A stretch of 64,000 nt of DNA from Plenodomus lindquistii. Its lineage: Eukaryota > Ascomycota > Dothideomycetes > Pleosporales > Leptosphaeriaceae. A program made the translations under genes and the position numbers. The DNA is taken from assembly GCA_025504975.1 (NCBI GenBank), contig JANUWI010000021.1, positions 310,001 to 374,000 on the forward strand, given 5' to 3'. Of the stretch, positions 34,549-46,500 are shown one piece after another. Position 1 is the stretch's first letter. Each line of letters opens with the position of its first letter. The notes beneath the pieces are model-generated. The model saw only the letters and a list, made by a program, of their open reading frames with translations. It had not been told where the DNA came from and searched no databases.

Positions 34549-35204
34549 ATGGATACCGCTATAAGAAGTACTGGGACCTACCAAAGCAGCCGCAAACGTG
34601 AGTTGTGGACATGGGCAAGAATCGACAAAAAAAGCTAATGACCATTACAGGTTCGTTCACGAAGTCGCATGTCAGCTTTGACATCTTCGAGGACGCGGGA
34701 GTTGTTTCAAAATCGCCACTGGAGGGGCATGCCGGAAGTGCAATTGAACTGCCTGCTCCAAAACGCCCACTCGTCCGCAGAATTCTCCAGCCTCGTCTGC
34801 ATACTCCAAACAGCCAACCAGCATGCAGTACTGATGGCAACGACCTACTCGCCCTCAAAGCACGAGATAACTTGTTCTTCAACCTGTACCATCTGCCGAG
34901 CCACGTGGGCAACAAGGAAAATCTAGCCACCGCCACACCCCAAGGAGACATATCTACATCGATCAAGCCGACTTCGGCCATGTATATCGTCAAACGCACC
35001 GTACAAAGTCAAGGTTTGGCTAATGGTGGCGCACAGTCAAGGAGGATTTTGCACAGCATGCTACAAGTAAGGGTTCAGCAGGAGGATGATTCGGGTAGCA
35101 AATGCGATAGGGTAGATGCAGGAAGCCCGAAAAGCCGGCGATCCAAGAAGGCCAGGACTATCGCTGACCTGCCATTCAGGCAGGCTGTTCACGCACAGAA
35201 ATAG
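34549..35204 (+). CDS. 200-aa protein with KEN box and RxxL motifs (two exons)
   Basis: Exons 34549-34597 and 34651-35204. The GTGAGT donor at 34598, CTAATGAC branch region and TACAG acceptor at 34650 give a 53-nt intron that joins MDTAIRSTGTYQSSRK to RSFTKSHVSFDIFED in frame. The protein is largely disordered. It carries a KEN box (105-107, HVGNKENLATATP), RxxL destruction-box-like sites at 59-62 and 147-150, and RDNLFFN at 88-94. SPK and a basic NLS-like stretch (about 175-185, SPKSRRSKKAR) lie near the C-terminus. KEN plus RxxL in a small disordered nuclear protein is typical of anaphase-promoting-complex substrates such as securins, but I see no family signature and do not call it one. 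It probably is degraded in a cell-cycle-dependent way, if the motifs work. Confidence 0.65.
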
Positions 35205-37705
35205 TTACAAGTCTCCCAGGTCTACAAGGAAAATTTTTCTCACGCAGTGTGAGTGTGCGGAACGCCAATGGTCAAGCTAGATATCCATACCCCACTTACC
35301 AAGCCGGGCTCTCGAGCACACAATGCCTACCAAATCATTCTCAACGTCTACGAGCTATAACCGTCTGCTTTGTGATGCATTGAGGGTAGTCTGCGCGAGA
35401 AAAGCCTTTGTTCTAACGCCAGACGGAGCTCAAAGCCAATGTGATTACCGGACGACGGGACCATGCAACGCCTTTGCCCCCCTCCTATCTTCACAATAGA
35501 ACCACCAAATTAGATACGCGCCGATCGTGCTTGCTGGTGGGGTGAAGCCGAGGGAGGGATTTGCCTTCTCCCCACAAACCCTTCATGTCACCATATCGGG
35601 CCATAGATGACCAAGTTGCATGTTTGTCAACCCTCGCGTTGGGATGTAGCCAGTGAGGACACCTGAATAGGATAGAGAGGTGCAGCATGGAGCTCGTATA
35701 GTCTGGCCATGTAGGTTGTGTGATTTGAAGATGACGAGCAAGGCGAGAACAAGAAAGCAATGATGCCCGAGTTACAGCAACATTTGGTCCTACGCAGGGA
35801 AGCGCAGGCAAGGGGCCATTCTGTTTATGAAGAGGGATCCTGTACTGTATCAAGGAGTAAACTTTGCGGGGGAAGTTAGTATGGGCCCGTGGCAACAGCA
35901 CTACAATTCCAAAGGCAGTTATAGTACAAGTCCAAGTCAGCCTTTTGAAAATTGGCAAGGCAGCGAGCGCTCTGACCCGTCAAGGACTATATTGTCAATT
36001 AAGATCGTTCCAAAACTCCAGCTAATGAGGGCACGCGATAAGTTGCGCCTCACTGGACCTTCCACCGTGGGCGTTGACGCTGTCGGCGTTCCTGCTGGTT
36101 GTGACTTGGCGAAATCTTAGCCGACCATGTACGCCATCCCGAGACGGCTAGCGCCTGTGCGGCTCGGCACCACGTGCCTCTCCACCCTACCGGTAACAAG
36201 GGCCCGTGTGTTCTCCTGGCGCAAAACCTAAATTTGCCGGAACTGACCCCGCCGCGCGTTATTGACACGACTACAGCCCTGCGGCTGTCGATGCTGGACG
36301 CGAAGGACCATACCCGCTCTTCGAGCCGAAGCCCCACCTGGCATTGTGGTAAGACTGCTACCTAACATCTTTAGCAGCCTCCCTGATCGCATCGTCGGTG
36401 ATCCCGACCGCCTCGTCTCCCGGGCTCCGCAGAAGCCGCCGCCTTTCTCGCCCGCCGAATCTCAGCAAATACGAGCATAGTGGATCTCGCCCTCTGCGAT
36501 TCTGCGGAGGAGGCGCTGCTGTCGCAGGAGACAGCGGAGTTTGAAGAGAGGAAAGTTCCGCACTAGAACGAGTCGAGGCTGCTGAGGGACAATGTTAGTT
36601 GAGAATATTGCTGTGTTGGATGGGAGCAAAGCAGGACTACTGAGAGCTGAGCGACGACGTGATGGAAATACTTGCGCAAGGGAACATGGTTGGGCAAGGT
36701 GGAGAGATTGAAGTGGACATTGGTGAAGGAAGTGGTTGCAGGAGCGGAGCAACTGGGTTAGTAGGTCTGGTGCCTGGGTTAGTAGGTGGTATGACTGCTC
36801 ATCATGTTATACCATGTTATGGTGGTCTTGATTGACACGCTATGTACATAGGTAGCCCTCTTGGCCTGTAGCGAGCTGTTCACGACCTATGTTATGGAGA
36901 CATGGTCTGAATTAGCGTGTGTTGTATGCCACAGCGAAAGATCAGACGAAGATAAGCTGATGGAATATCAATTGCCAACGTGTACCTCGCCTTTGACCAT
37001 GTGTTGAAGAGCTTATCGCTAGCTTGAGCAAAACACCCTTAGTGCGGACACCATTGCCTTGGCCGTCTAGCAAGATTTCGCTGCCACGTTTCTTTCCACC
37101 ATTCCACTGCTGTGTGTGTTGATGGTGCTTATAGAGATGTTGCACGCGGCGTGCATCACTTGTTACAAGCTCCTATATGCGACGCTTCCGATGTATATCG
37201 GCGGCGTATTGAATTTTGTAGCAATATAGAGATTGGCGTTAAAGACTTACAGTGCTCTGCTAAGCGTGGGTACCTCCAACTAGATAAGATACGAGATGTA
37301 CACCCGTGAGTTGCTATTTTGCTTGCGACACTTGTCATATCAAGTCATATTGCACGGAGTCCGAGTGATGGTGATGGGTGCGTGATCAAACTTAGGTTGG
37401 TTTGCGATTGCTCCCTCTACTTTCAACACCTTCTTACGTCGTGAATTCAGGAGGAAGAATATTGCAGGCCGTCTCGTCTCCATAATAACTTCACACAAGC
37501 GTTTCCAACCGCAGTGCAGATTGGTGCAATACCTCATACTCAAGTCACGATACACAGCCAACGATACCAACATCAACACCATGACTTCGCTCGACACAGT
37601 CTAACAATACATGTCATTTGAATAAGCAAAGATATTTGTCAGGTCCATCTCCTGTCATCCAGTACCTATCATTTATATTCGCGAGTGTTATGGATGGATT
37701 TTCCT
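35205..37705. other. 2.5-kb intergenic stretch, nothing supported
   Basis: GC-balanced. Overlapping frames of 60-155 codons occur on both strands (for example a minus-strand frame ending at 37,340 with basic and hydrophobic stretches), but none has an ATG, composition and context good enough to call. No repeat or RNA gene is recognised. Confidence 0.4.
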
Positions 37706-39820
37706 TCAGCTAGGGAAGTTCCATGACCCAGGGGGGGTATTTCCCTGTCCTTCAGCTTGGCCGTCCACCCTGGGTGTCTCGGGGTTCTCAGCTTGGCCGT
37801 CCACCCTGGGTGTCTCGGGGTCTTCAGCTTGGTCGTCCACATGGGGTGTCTCAGGTTTTCCACGGCGGAATGGATTCCTCCATCCCATGCCAGCTATCAC
37901 ACCACCCAGGGGGGGGTTTTGCGGTCCTCCAGCTTGATCGTCCACCTGGGGTGTCTCGGGGTTTTCAGCTTGGCCGTCCACCCTGGATGTCTCGGGGTCT
38001 TCAGCTTGGTCGTCCACATGGGGTGTCTCAGGTTTTCCACGACGGAATGGATTCCTCCATCCCATGCCAGCTATCACACCACCCAGGGGGGGGTTTTGCG
38101 GTCCTCCAGCTTGATCGTCCACCTGGGGTTCCTCAGATTTCCCACGACGGAATGAAGACAACCAGCCTGAAGACTCGGGCTTCTTCTCGGAGACCAGGAT
38201 GACTGCTGGCTCGTGGCTGGCGGTATCGTTGTTGTTCGGCGACTGCTCACTATTACGAGTGTTTAATGTAGACGACCGTAAAGCTTGCAACTGTGCTTCG
38301 AATGACTGTGACCGCGTCTTCCAGTGCTCCTCCGTCCTCTGCAAATGCTGAATAGTGCTTTTGTAAACCAGAATCTGCCCGTTCCGGCGCTCAAGTGTCA
38401 TTTTGTAGTTGCGTTCCATGATTCTAGCATTGTCCCGGACAAGCTTCATCGACGAACGAGTTATTTCATGCAGTTTCCGCTCGTTGAGTAGCTCTTCACT
38501 GACGCTCTGAGCGGCGACCTCTTTATTCCTCTTGAGTTGTTGCACAAGGTTGTCGTTGTCCACGGTAAGCTTCGTTAGCTGTGCCAGTTCGCTAACAAGG
38601 ACGACATTGGGCAGCTTTTGACGTTGGTCAGTGGCATTGTCGGCTGCGGCGACGTCGGCTTCGTTGTCAAACAATCTAGCAGGGACTACCTTGACTATTT
38701 CCGTAATCTGCATGAGCAAGTTCGTTGTCCATTCTGGTGTCTTGTCCCCCTGGTTTTCGATCATTTGGACCAACTTCTCATGCATTTCCATCAGGTGTTT
38801 TTGTTGACGTTCCTGTTGTTCCTGTTGTTCTTGTTTCCCCGCTTGGAGTTGAGCCTGTAATTTACGCAGCTCTTCTTGCAGCAATCGTGCGTCGTCGGAC
38901 TGGCGTGCAGTCTCAGCTTGCCGTGCCCGCTCGTCTACCGCTTTGAGTTGAGATTGCAAATCCAGAACAACTTCTCGACTGCGGTCGATCTCTTCCGCCA
39001 TTGACTTGGTTACGGCCACGTGCTGAGCATTTTCCTGTATCAACCTCTCGCGCTCTTTGGACGCTGCGTTTGCGGCGTCTTCGCGTGCATTTGCTTCTTG
39101 CTTCTCTTCTGCTGCCCGTTCGAATAATCGTGTCTCCAGAATCTTCTTCTGATCTTGCGCCTTGTCCAAGCTGACTCTCGATTGCTGCAATCTTTCTTCC
39201 GCTTGGATGACATCGCGGTCACGCTGGGACACATTGTGTTCCAGACCTTGGATGTCCTCTTTTGCCAATCGCTCTGCCTCGCTCATCTTCTCCTTTGTCT
39301 CCTTCAATTCTCGCCCTGCCTCGCTCATCTTCTCCTTTGTCTCCTTCAATTCTCGTGCCAGGCGAATGCATTCACTTCGTCTGACCTCATGTTCCGCTTG
39401 TTGTCGCACTAGCTTTGTAAAGGCCGCCGCACTAGCTTCTTTGTCGTCTATTAGTTCTGTAAGCATCCACTCGCATTGACGTCGTATAACGGCTTCAATG
39501 TCCGAGGCCTGTAGCCCATGCTCGGGGGGAATCCCCAGCGAAGACTGTCCCTGACTGTACTGATGCTGCGGTGGATGATTCTGTCTGCGTGCGAAGGTCG
39601 AAGCGGGGTCTTGGCTGGCGCTTTGATCGTCTGCATGTGCAGTTTCGAAACGAGGGTTCGGTGACGTGGCTTGCCCGGTTTTGGGCGGATGGTGGGTTGG
39701 GTTCTCGGAGCCTTTGCTCACTGGCGGCGGCGGGACGTTGACTGTGCTCGAAGGGTTGCGACCGTCGGCGTCCTTGTCGCCAGCTGTTGCTGGCGCGGGG
39801 ATTGACTGCATTGAAGTCAT
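37706..39820 (-). CDS. long coiled-coil protein with nested C-terminal repeats
   Basis: Single-exon frame of 704 aa from the ATG at 39820. Residues 1-100 are Pro/Ser/Gln-rich. About 105-550 is almost continuous charged helix with Gln-rich parts, a predicted long coiled coil. It includes a duplicated 14-residue block (RELKETKEKMSEA twice, 157-182). From about 551 the tail has three GW...FRRGK motifs and a 59-residue unit repeated twice (177-bp period), itself built of 12-residue units like PETPHVDDQAED. No known family; structural or scaffold role is an inference. Alternative start: minus-strand exon 40346-39891 could splice (GTACCT donor at 39890, TGCAG acceptor at 39806, 85 nt) onto 39805, adding 152 disordered residues and giving 851 aa. 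The frame upstream of 39820 looks coding, which favours some extension. Confidence 0.75.
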   Translation of the reverse strand: MTSMQSIPAPATAGDKDADGRNPSSTVNVPPPPVSKGSENPTHHPPKTGQATSPNPRFETAHADDQSASQDPASTFARRQNHPPQHQYSQGQSSLGIPPEHGLQASDIEAVIRRQCEWMLTELIDDKEASAAAFTKLVRQQAEHEVRRSECIRLARELKETKEKMSEAGRELKETKEKMSEAERLAKEDIQGLEHNVSQRDRDVIQAEERLQQSRVSLDKAQDQKKILETRLFERAAEEKQEANAREDAANAASKERERLIQENAQHVAVTKSMAEEIDRSREVVLDLQSQLKAVDERARQAETARQSDDARLLQEELRKLQAQLQAGKQEQQEQQERQQKHLMEMHEKLVQMIENQGDKTPEWTTNLLMQITEIVKVVPARLFDNEADVAAADNATDQRQKLPNVVLVSELAQLTKLTVDNDNLVQQLKRNKEVAAQSVSEELLNERKLHEITRSSMKLVRDNARIMERNYKMTLERRNGQILVYKSTIQHLQRTEEHWKTRSQSFEAQLQALRSSTLNTRNSEQSPNNNDTASHEPAVILVSEKKPESSGWLSSFRRGKSEEPQVDDQAGGPQNPPLGGVIAGMGWRNPFRRGKPETPHVDDQAEDPETSRVDGQAENPETPQVDDQAGGPQNPPLGGVIAGMGWRNPFRRGKPETPHVDDQAEDPETPRVDGQAENPETPRVDGQAEGQGNTPPGSWNFPS
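37725..38140. repeat. nested tandem repeats in the coiled-coil gene
   Basis: A 177-bp unit occurs twice (equivalent points at 37,871 and 38,048). Inside and beside it are 36-bp subunits encoding 12-residue PETPxVDxQAEx blocks. All are in frame, so copy-number changes would alter tail length without breaking the protein. Confidence 0.85.
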
Positions 39821-40493
39821 TAACAGCCGTGAAGAGGTGTTTTGTACTTGCGTCTACTCGGTGGGAGCTCCTCGGGACGGCTGAAGGTACTGGGGGGCTT
39901 GCGCCATAATGCCCTGAGCGGTCCTGCGGGTGCTCATTCTTCCTGTTGCAGAGATACTCCCTGACCTCTGACCTGTCACGGGGACGGGTCGTGTTCGAAA
40001 TGGGCTGGGTAACCTTCACTCGAGTGGCGTCGTGGCCGTGGTTATCGTCTGTAGCGCTGTCATCCAGGATTGGAGCACGATTCTCTGCGATGACATCAGC
40101 CTTGAGTCTGTAGGAGCGAAATCGAACATGACATGTACCTTTGTTGCCACCTATTGGTGTTGAGGATCTAGGGTAATGGACAGGCCTGCCTGGCTCTGGC
40201 GCGTGGCGTGAACTTGCCTTCACCACACTGCGAAGATCCAGACCCTTTGCTCGACCCCTCGTCGGGGGATTATCTAATCGCGTCGGGAGTCCAGCGCGCC
40301 TCGCCTGCGCGGACACAGCGTGGTGATCTCGTTGCTCTCGTGACATCGTGAACGCGATGGCTAGGGTCAGAACGACACGACAGTATTCGCTGCGATAGCG
40401 TTGATGTGATGACGGGACCGCGACGAGGATACCAGGCTCTGTTGACTGCTTGCGTCGAGTGTTGTCATGGGTAACAACGGGATCCTGCATCAC
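39821..40493 (-). other. candidate 5' coding exon(s) of the coiled-coil gene
   Basis: A frame open from about 40,493 runs into the coiled-coil gene in a different frame. ATGs lie at 40,490 and 40,346. The encoded stretch is Arg/Ser/His-rich and disordered. The junction proposed in the previous gene entry would join it in phase. I do not count the part overlapping 39,495-39,820 as coding. Confidence 0.35.
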
Positions 40494-41057
40494 CCGCCAC
40501 CGATGCGTTGTACACGCACACGATTTCGACTACAGTGAGCCATAGTAACGGCACGCCTTGAGCACGCGCCCAAATGATGCCTGCCAACTGAACAGCGTTA
40601 CGTTCTGACGTTGATTCCATGTAGAGTCCGCCATGCCGTTGAAATAATCTGAGAGGAACATCGTATTTGTATCATGTAACTTGTGACACCACGTTCCAAG
40701 AGGAGAGCTCAAGTGGCTTCCGTGAGATACCTGAACAAGACAACAGGAATGATGGTTCAGGCTATATGCGTACATTGGCGGTGAAATCCACACTTTACAA
40801 AGCCAGTAACATCAGGCACCGTCTACGAAATTTTGACATGGACAAGAAGTCACTGCAAGTTACGAATGAGGGTTTGACGACTCACGCACAGCAAGGCACC
40901 ATCTGTTGAAAACGTGAATGAAATTGTCCACCCTCCATGTTGGAGGCCTACAAGCACGACAGACTTTCAAGATATTAGTCGTAACATGCTCTCATCATCG
41001 CCAAACGCGTCGTTCCTACCGATCCAAGAATCATGGTGCAACGTACAGGTCCGATTC
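40494..41057. other. intergenic between two minus-strand genes
   Basis: Holds the 3' end region of the 558-aa gene and the upstream region of the coiled-coil gene. An alternative last exon of the 558-aa gene could reach into it. Nothing else is recognised. Confidence 0.4.
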
Positions 41058-42895
41058 TCAGAAACCTTCCATCAACTCACGAAGCATACCTCGAACGCAC
41101 TCGTCTGCCCCACTGGACTTGCCAAGTTCGACGAGGCCCAAGCCCTTGAGATGCTGCAGCCGGCGATCAGAGGCCCCGTTCTTGTCACCACCTTTGCTCG
41201 TGCCCCACAACTGCTGAGGATGGAGGTCGGCTTCGAGGTACAGCAGTGAACCGAGGCCCAGACGGGATGCTAAGAATATGTAAAAACTAGGGCCATCGTG
41301 TCAGTAAATCGAGCATCTACGCCGTGATCTCAGGAGCGCACGCTGATGCGATGAAGCCATTCTCAGGGAAATCCCATACTACTTACCTGCCGTGGTCCCT
41401 GGCCTTGCTGATGAGACCCCGAAACGCCGCCTTTGTCATCGTGAAGTCGGGGTAGCGATGGGCAAAGTCATCAAACAGCCGCTTGTAGTGGTCTTCACGT
41501 AGCGTCGGCAATTTCTTAGCCCGCGTCGGTTTGGTCTGTGCGCTTCCATTTGATCCGGGCGATGGAGGAGGGGACTCGTTGCCTTTGAGTAGTGCGAGCA
41601 GGTTCGGGTCCCATTGACCGCGGTCTGCGTACCAGTAAAAGAAGATGTTGAGCAGGATGTTCTGCACATTGCCCTGATGAGGAGCTGCGCTGATGAACTT
41701 GATCCGTGATGAGAGCAAGTCAGATCTCACTGTGAGAGGGTCAAGTGGTGGAGCTGATGCGGATGCGGATGCCGGGTTGACGAGTGGATCCAGTGTCGAC
41801 GACCAATTCTCCACGGCCTTGTGACGGAGCATGGCCTCGATACCGGGAGTAAGCACGAGATCTTCGACCGTCTTTTTGTCGAATCGTTTCCACCACTGCT
41901 CGACTTTTGTAGCCCTCTTCGCCGGCTGGCTTTTGGACGGATCCGGAGTTGTTCCGCTCGACGACGAGGCCTTTGCACTGCGCCCAGCAGGTTTGGGCCT
42001 CAAGTTGTCGTATGCTGCCTGAGAGACTACCACGTGCCCCTCTGGAACTGCCTGGTGGCGAGCCTTCTCTTGCAACAAGTCCATCTGCTCTTGATCGAGA
42101 TAAGAGACATGCGGACGCACGAGCTGATGCAGTAGCCGGAGGTTTGCAACGTGAACGTCGGTCCAGAAAGAGACCAGGTAGTCATCTCCCTCGAGACTGT
42201 CGAGCAGACGTTGGAGATTCTAATGCCAGGGTCAGCGAGGAAGTGCAGGAAAAGCGTTTGCAGTGAATGGCGATGCCTACCGTGGTCAAGTTGGGGGAAC
42301 CGAGGAACTGACAGACGATGCTTGCTGTTTTGATGTCATTCAAGTCCGGCACAATGCCGCCATTGTACTCGTGCACTTTGGCCCAGAGCCCCTGGCCTGC
42401 GTCGTCGCTGCTTGCGGGTGAATCGTATCCCGGGGGTGATGTACTGGGGCTATCGCAGGCGGCCGATTCGGGGGGCGTACGGAGCCCGCCGTCATCACCA
42501 AGCCGGGCAGAAGGCGACAAGGTCGAGTTGGCCTCGGCCCACAGGTCGGATCGCTCAGCGACAGAGGACGGCACTGGCACCGCGTTCCCTGACTTGTGCT
42601 GGGCTTGGCCGTTAGGCGGTGTATGCGGCGGATCGGACACGGCCGTTGTAGTCGAGGGGGAACGGGGATATAGCCTGCTCCAAAAGCGTGCGGAGCCAGA
42701 CTCGTCGTTGGAGGGATCGTTGCGCTTGGGAGCCGGAGTCGATGGAGGACAGTGTTTCGGCGTCGACCCATCACCTAGCCGCGCTGCTGCCGAGGCGCGG
42801 GGCAGTGGAGACGAAGGAGAAGCGTTGGTTGTAGCGCTGCGCATCTTGCTGCCAGTTCGACGCGGCTTTGAGTGGTCCTGACCGACGTTGGCCAT
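41058..42895 (-). CDS. 558-aa protein of unknown function, three exons
   Basis: Exons 42895-42281, 42219-41387 and 41286-41058. Intron 1 (61 nt): GTAGGC donor, CTGAC branch, TTAG acceptor. Intron 2 (100 nt): GTAAGT donor, CTGAC branch, CCCTAG acceptor. Phases match at both junctions. Residues 1-190 are Ser/Pro-rich and disordered, ending in an ordered patch (GLWAKVHEYNGGIVPDLNDIKTASIV). Exon 2 supplies a helical region (NLQRLLDSLEGDDYLVSFW, VEQWWKRFDKKTVEDLVLTPGIEAMLRHK, NILLNIFFYWYAD, REDHYKRLFDDFAHRYPDF). Exon 3 adds a hydrophobic stretch (FYIFLASRLGLGSLLYLEADL) and a charged tail. Without splicing intron 2 the protein would end two codons after the donor. No family is recognised. A GTGAGT near 41,076 offers an alternative last exon. 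Confidence 0.7.
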
Positions 42896-43174
42896 GATGA
42901 TCGCGTCGTGGGCGGAGGTGGGAACAGCAGCTGCTCTAGACAGAGAAACGGATGGTGATTGCGCTGGAGAGCAAGGGAAGCAGAGATTTGTCCCTGTGGG
43001 CAGAAGCCACGGCAGCCAATCTGTCGCGGCTCATCATGCGCAATCCGCCGCCTGCAGCATACCCTGCTCCTGACCAGCAAGACGGACAAAGCGCCTGGAG
43101 CATGCAGGTTCGCGCAGCTGCTTTGCCTACACGCAAGCTATGCGGGTGGTGGTGGTGGTGACGGTGTTGTCATC

Positions 43175-43217
43175 GTTGTTGTTGTTGCTGTTGCTGTTGC
43201 TGTTGTTGTTGTTGTTG
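43175..43217. repeat. GTT/GCT trinucleotide microsatellite
   Basis: An imperfect run of GTT and GCT triplets, about 14 units, upstream of the 558-aa gene. A shorter GGT run lies just before it at about 43,143-43,160. Likely length-polymorphic. Confidence 0.9.
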
Positions 43218-43554
43218 GCCTGCGCCGAAACCCGGCGGTGCTGTGGGTGCATCGAGACGGTCCTTGGTGGTGAATGCATGGCTGCTGGCAACGTCAGATC
43301 TTGGTCGGTCGTCGCGCGCGTTGGTTGTGCCGTGGGCGTGCAAGTGGCGACAGAGCTGTGGTATGCACCTGCATGCGCAATAGTGGAGAAGGTATGGAAG
43401 TCCACCCTCCAAGTGTCCTAAACCCGTGCAGTCGCAAACAATGCACCAGGCGTTCATTGCGTATTCTAGGCAGCAACGTCACCGAGATTAAGGGTCCGAC
43501 ATTCCTGTTTCCACACCAACCAACATCTCAACACTTCTAGGGGCCTATTTCTAA

Positions 43555-43579
43555 GACACACACACACACACACACACAC
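43555..43579. repeat. (CA)n dinucleotide microsatellite
   Basis: An uninterrupted CA run of about 12 units just outside the AT-rich block. Its intact CA dinucleotides show that RIP did not reach this position. Confidence 0.9.
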
Positions 43580-46500
43580 CAACATCCTATGAGATAGCCG
43601 TGGCATGTTCCCATCGTCCTGATAAAAATCAGTGTTCAACCGTCCGGTCACGGTGTGATCCCATTAGGCGTCCGCCATAGCATGATATCATGGACACAAA
43701 CACCTTGTGGGTACATGTGCTGCACGCAGGTTCCCGCATCTCCCCGCCTTAACTACCTAACCTACCACGTCTTTATGTTCTAGCTAGTAATAGTAGACCG
43801 CTAGATTTAGCAAGACAATTAAACCTAATAACAACGATACGTTTTTTATTAGCATTAGTAGTAGCGTTAAAGTACTATTTTTTATACCTACTCTTTTTAA
43901 TACTAGAACTTAAATAACTAGAATTAACCTTTTAGCTATAATACTTTTTCTTTACTTTCTTTTTATTTAAAAACTAGAACTTATTAATAGTAAGTATTTA
44001 GAATTACTTTATATCTCTAATAGATTATTTATATCTAGAAATAGCTTATAGTATTTTTACTAGCGTAACTAATACTTTATATAAATCCCTCTAGGTATTT
44101 TAAAACTATAGTAGCTACTAAAATTCTAAATATATCTAGAGGTTTTATTATATACTAGTATAGATAGCTAATAAAAGCTATAAATTTATACTTTATTTTT
44201 AAGATTTTTTAGACTAATATATTTAAACTATTATAATACATATAAAATTAAAATTTATTATAGATAAAATAGCTATTTAGTACTATTTAGCTTTATATTA
44301 TAGAACTCTAACTATACTAAAAGCTATTTTTAATATATTTAAATTTTACTATTTTTACTTAATTTATTATATATTAAAAGTATAAAAGATTTATATAGAT
44401 ATAATTTAGTCTAGATTAAACTATAGCTTAAATAGTAGTATTTATAAATTTTATTACTAGTTTTAGCTTTAGTTATATTAATAAAGGTATATATAGAATA
44501 GCTTTTATATCTAAAAACCTATTTATACTAGATTTACTATTAATATATATATATTTAATTTACTTTTAATATACTTTTTAAACTAGTTTCTAGAATATTA
44601 TATTACTAAAAAAATTAAAAGTATAGTAATCTAGCTTTAGCCTAAACTAGATAATAGTATAGCTATTATATCTAAAAAGATTATAAAAAGTACTATACTA
44701 TAACTATATTTAGTAGATATTTTAAGTAATATATTAGTACTATTTCTATAAAAGCTAACTACTATAAAATAGGTTTAATTAGTATTTTATAGCTAAGCTA
44801 ATAACTATATAGTATATTCTTTTTTTTTATATATTATCTTTAATTTATAAGTATTACTATTTAATATAAGCTATATATATAAATATAAAAAAGACTCTAG
44901 AAACTTAGTATTTAGTATTTTATATTTACTTTATAAAGCTTTATTTAAGTTTAAGTATATCTAAATAAAGTAATTAAATAATATGTAGATATTAATTTAA
45001 TAATCTATATAGTTTATAAATAAAAATCAACCTATATATATATATACTAAAGTATTATTAACTGCAATTACTTTGTAAATAAAAATAGTAAATTAATAAA
45101 ATATTATAAATAAAGTATAGTTTATAAAAAGTAGTATAGAATATTAGTTATAATTTATAATAGCTAGAGTTTACAATAATAATATATAGATATATTTCCA
45201 TAAATATTTAATATAGTATTAATATAGTAGTAAATTAGAATAGATTTTATTCTAGTTAGTAAAAATCTTTTTTTAGATATTATCATTTAAATACATAGTT
45301 ATAATTAAAAGCTAAACTAAAAGTTAAAATTAGTATAAAACTAGGTTAAAAGGTCTATAAAAATAATATAGAAAGATTATAGAATAATAAAATTATATAT
45401 TAATTATAAATAGTAAATAATAAAAGATTATTATTTTTTATTTTATAATATACTACTCTATCTAGAATATAAAAAATACTAAAGCTATAAAAGCTTATTT
45501 TTAATTATTCTAATAACTTTAACGTATTAAAATTCAATTTATAAATAATCTCTAATTTTTTTATATTTTACTATTAGAACTAGATAACTATATAAATTTC
45601 TAAAAAACGAATTTATATTAAGTACTAAATTTCATCTCTAAAAAGATCTCTACTTTACTAATAACTTTACATTTATATAGTAAAAAAGAATAAAATACTA
45701 TAAATATCTAAACCTACTTTTAAATACTAGTTTTAATACTATACTATTATAAAAATAGTAGTAAAATATATATATTTTGTTATATAGTTTATTTACATAT
45801 AATTTCTATAGCTTTATAATTCCTATATTATTCTAGATATTTCTAAATAAATTTAGATAGTTTTTATTACTAATTAACTTTTAATAATTATAATAGATAA
45901 AGCTTTACAAATTAAATTATATATAAATAATAGTTAAACTTTATAGAATAGATTTAATATCTTTAGTAAGTTAATATTTAGACGATAGTAATTTTATAAT
46001 AAAAATTATATAGATTCTATAGATTAAATATATAGTTAAATTTCTATAATTTCTATTAATAGTAAAATTAGTTATTATTAAAAATAATATATTAGATTAA
46101 TTATAAATATACAATAAGATTTAGTATAATAATTAAATAATAGAAAGTAAAGTAACTATTATTTAAAGTTTTATTAAAAGTTTTATTATTAACATTTTAA
46201 CTATAAAATAATAATAGTATTATTAACAATTAATTTATATTCTAAAAGTCTACTATAGTTATAAAGATATAGTATTTTATACTTTTATATGTAAATTAAT
46301 ATTATTAATACTTAATAAAAAGTTAATATAAAATTATACCTCTATATAGAAATCTTTAAATATTACTATAAAAAGCTTTTTAAAGCTTTTATAGTAATTA
46401 AATATAAGCTTTAATAGATTGAAATAGAAGGTATTAATCTATAGAAATAGTATACTATTAATTTATAGAAGTATATATAATAGACTAGGGAATTAAAAAA

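Larger units (their letters stand above)
42896..43770. other. 5' flank of the 558-aa gene, microsatellites, edge of the island
   Basis: Ordinary composition up to about 43,770. It contains two simple repeats listed separately. Frames crossing the trinucleotide repeat give polyLeu/Val on one strand and polyGln or polyAsn on the other. None has independent support as a gene. Confidence 0.45.

Noticed and set aside
35491..35958. Minus-strand frame of 155 codons
   Set aside because: No domain, unusual composition, no supporting splice context.
37340..37597. Minus-strand frame with a hydrophobic start and basic body
   Set aside because: About 80 residues, no recognisable feature or intron; could be real but not supportable from sequence alone.
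43170..43457. PolyGln/polyAsn-encoding minus-strand frames
   Set aside because: They are produced by the trinucleotide microsatellite and have no ordinary coding sequence attached.
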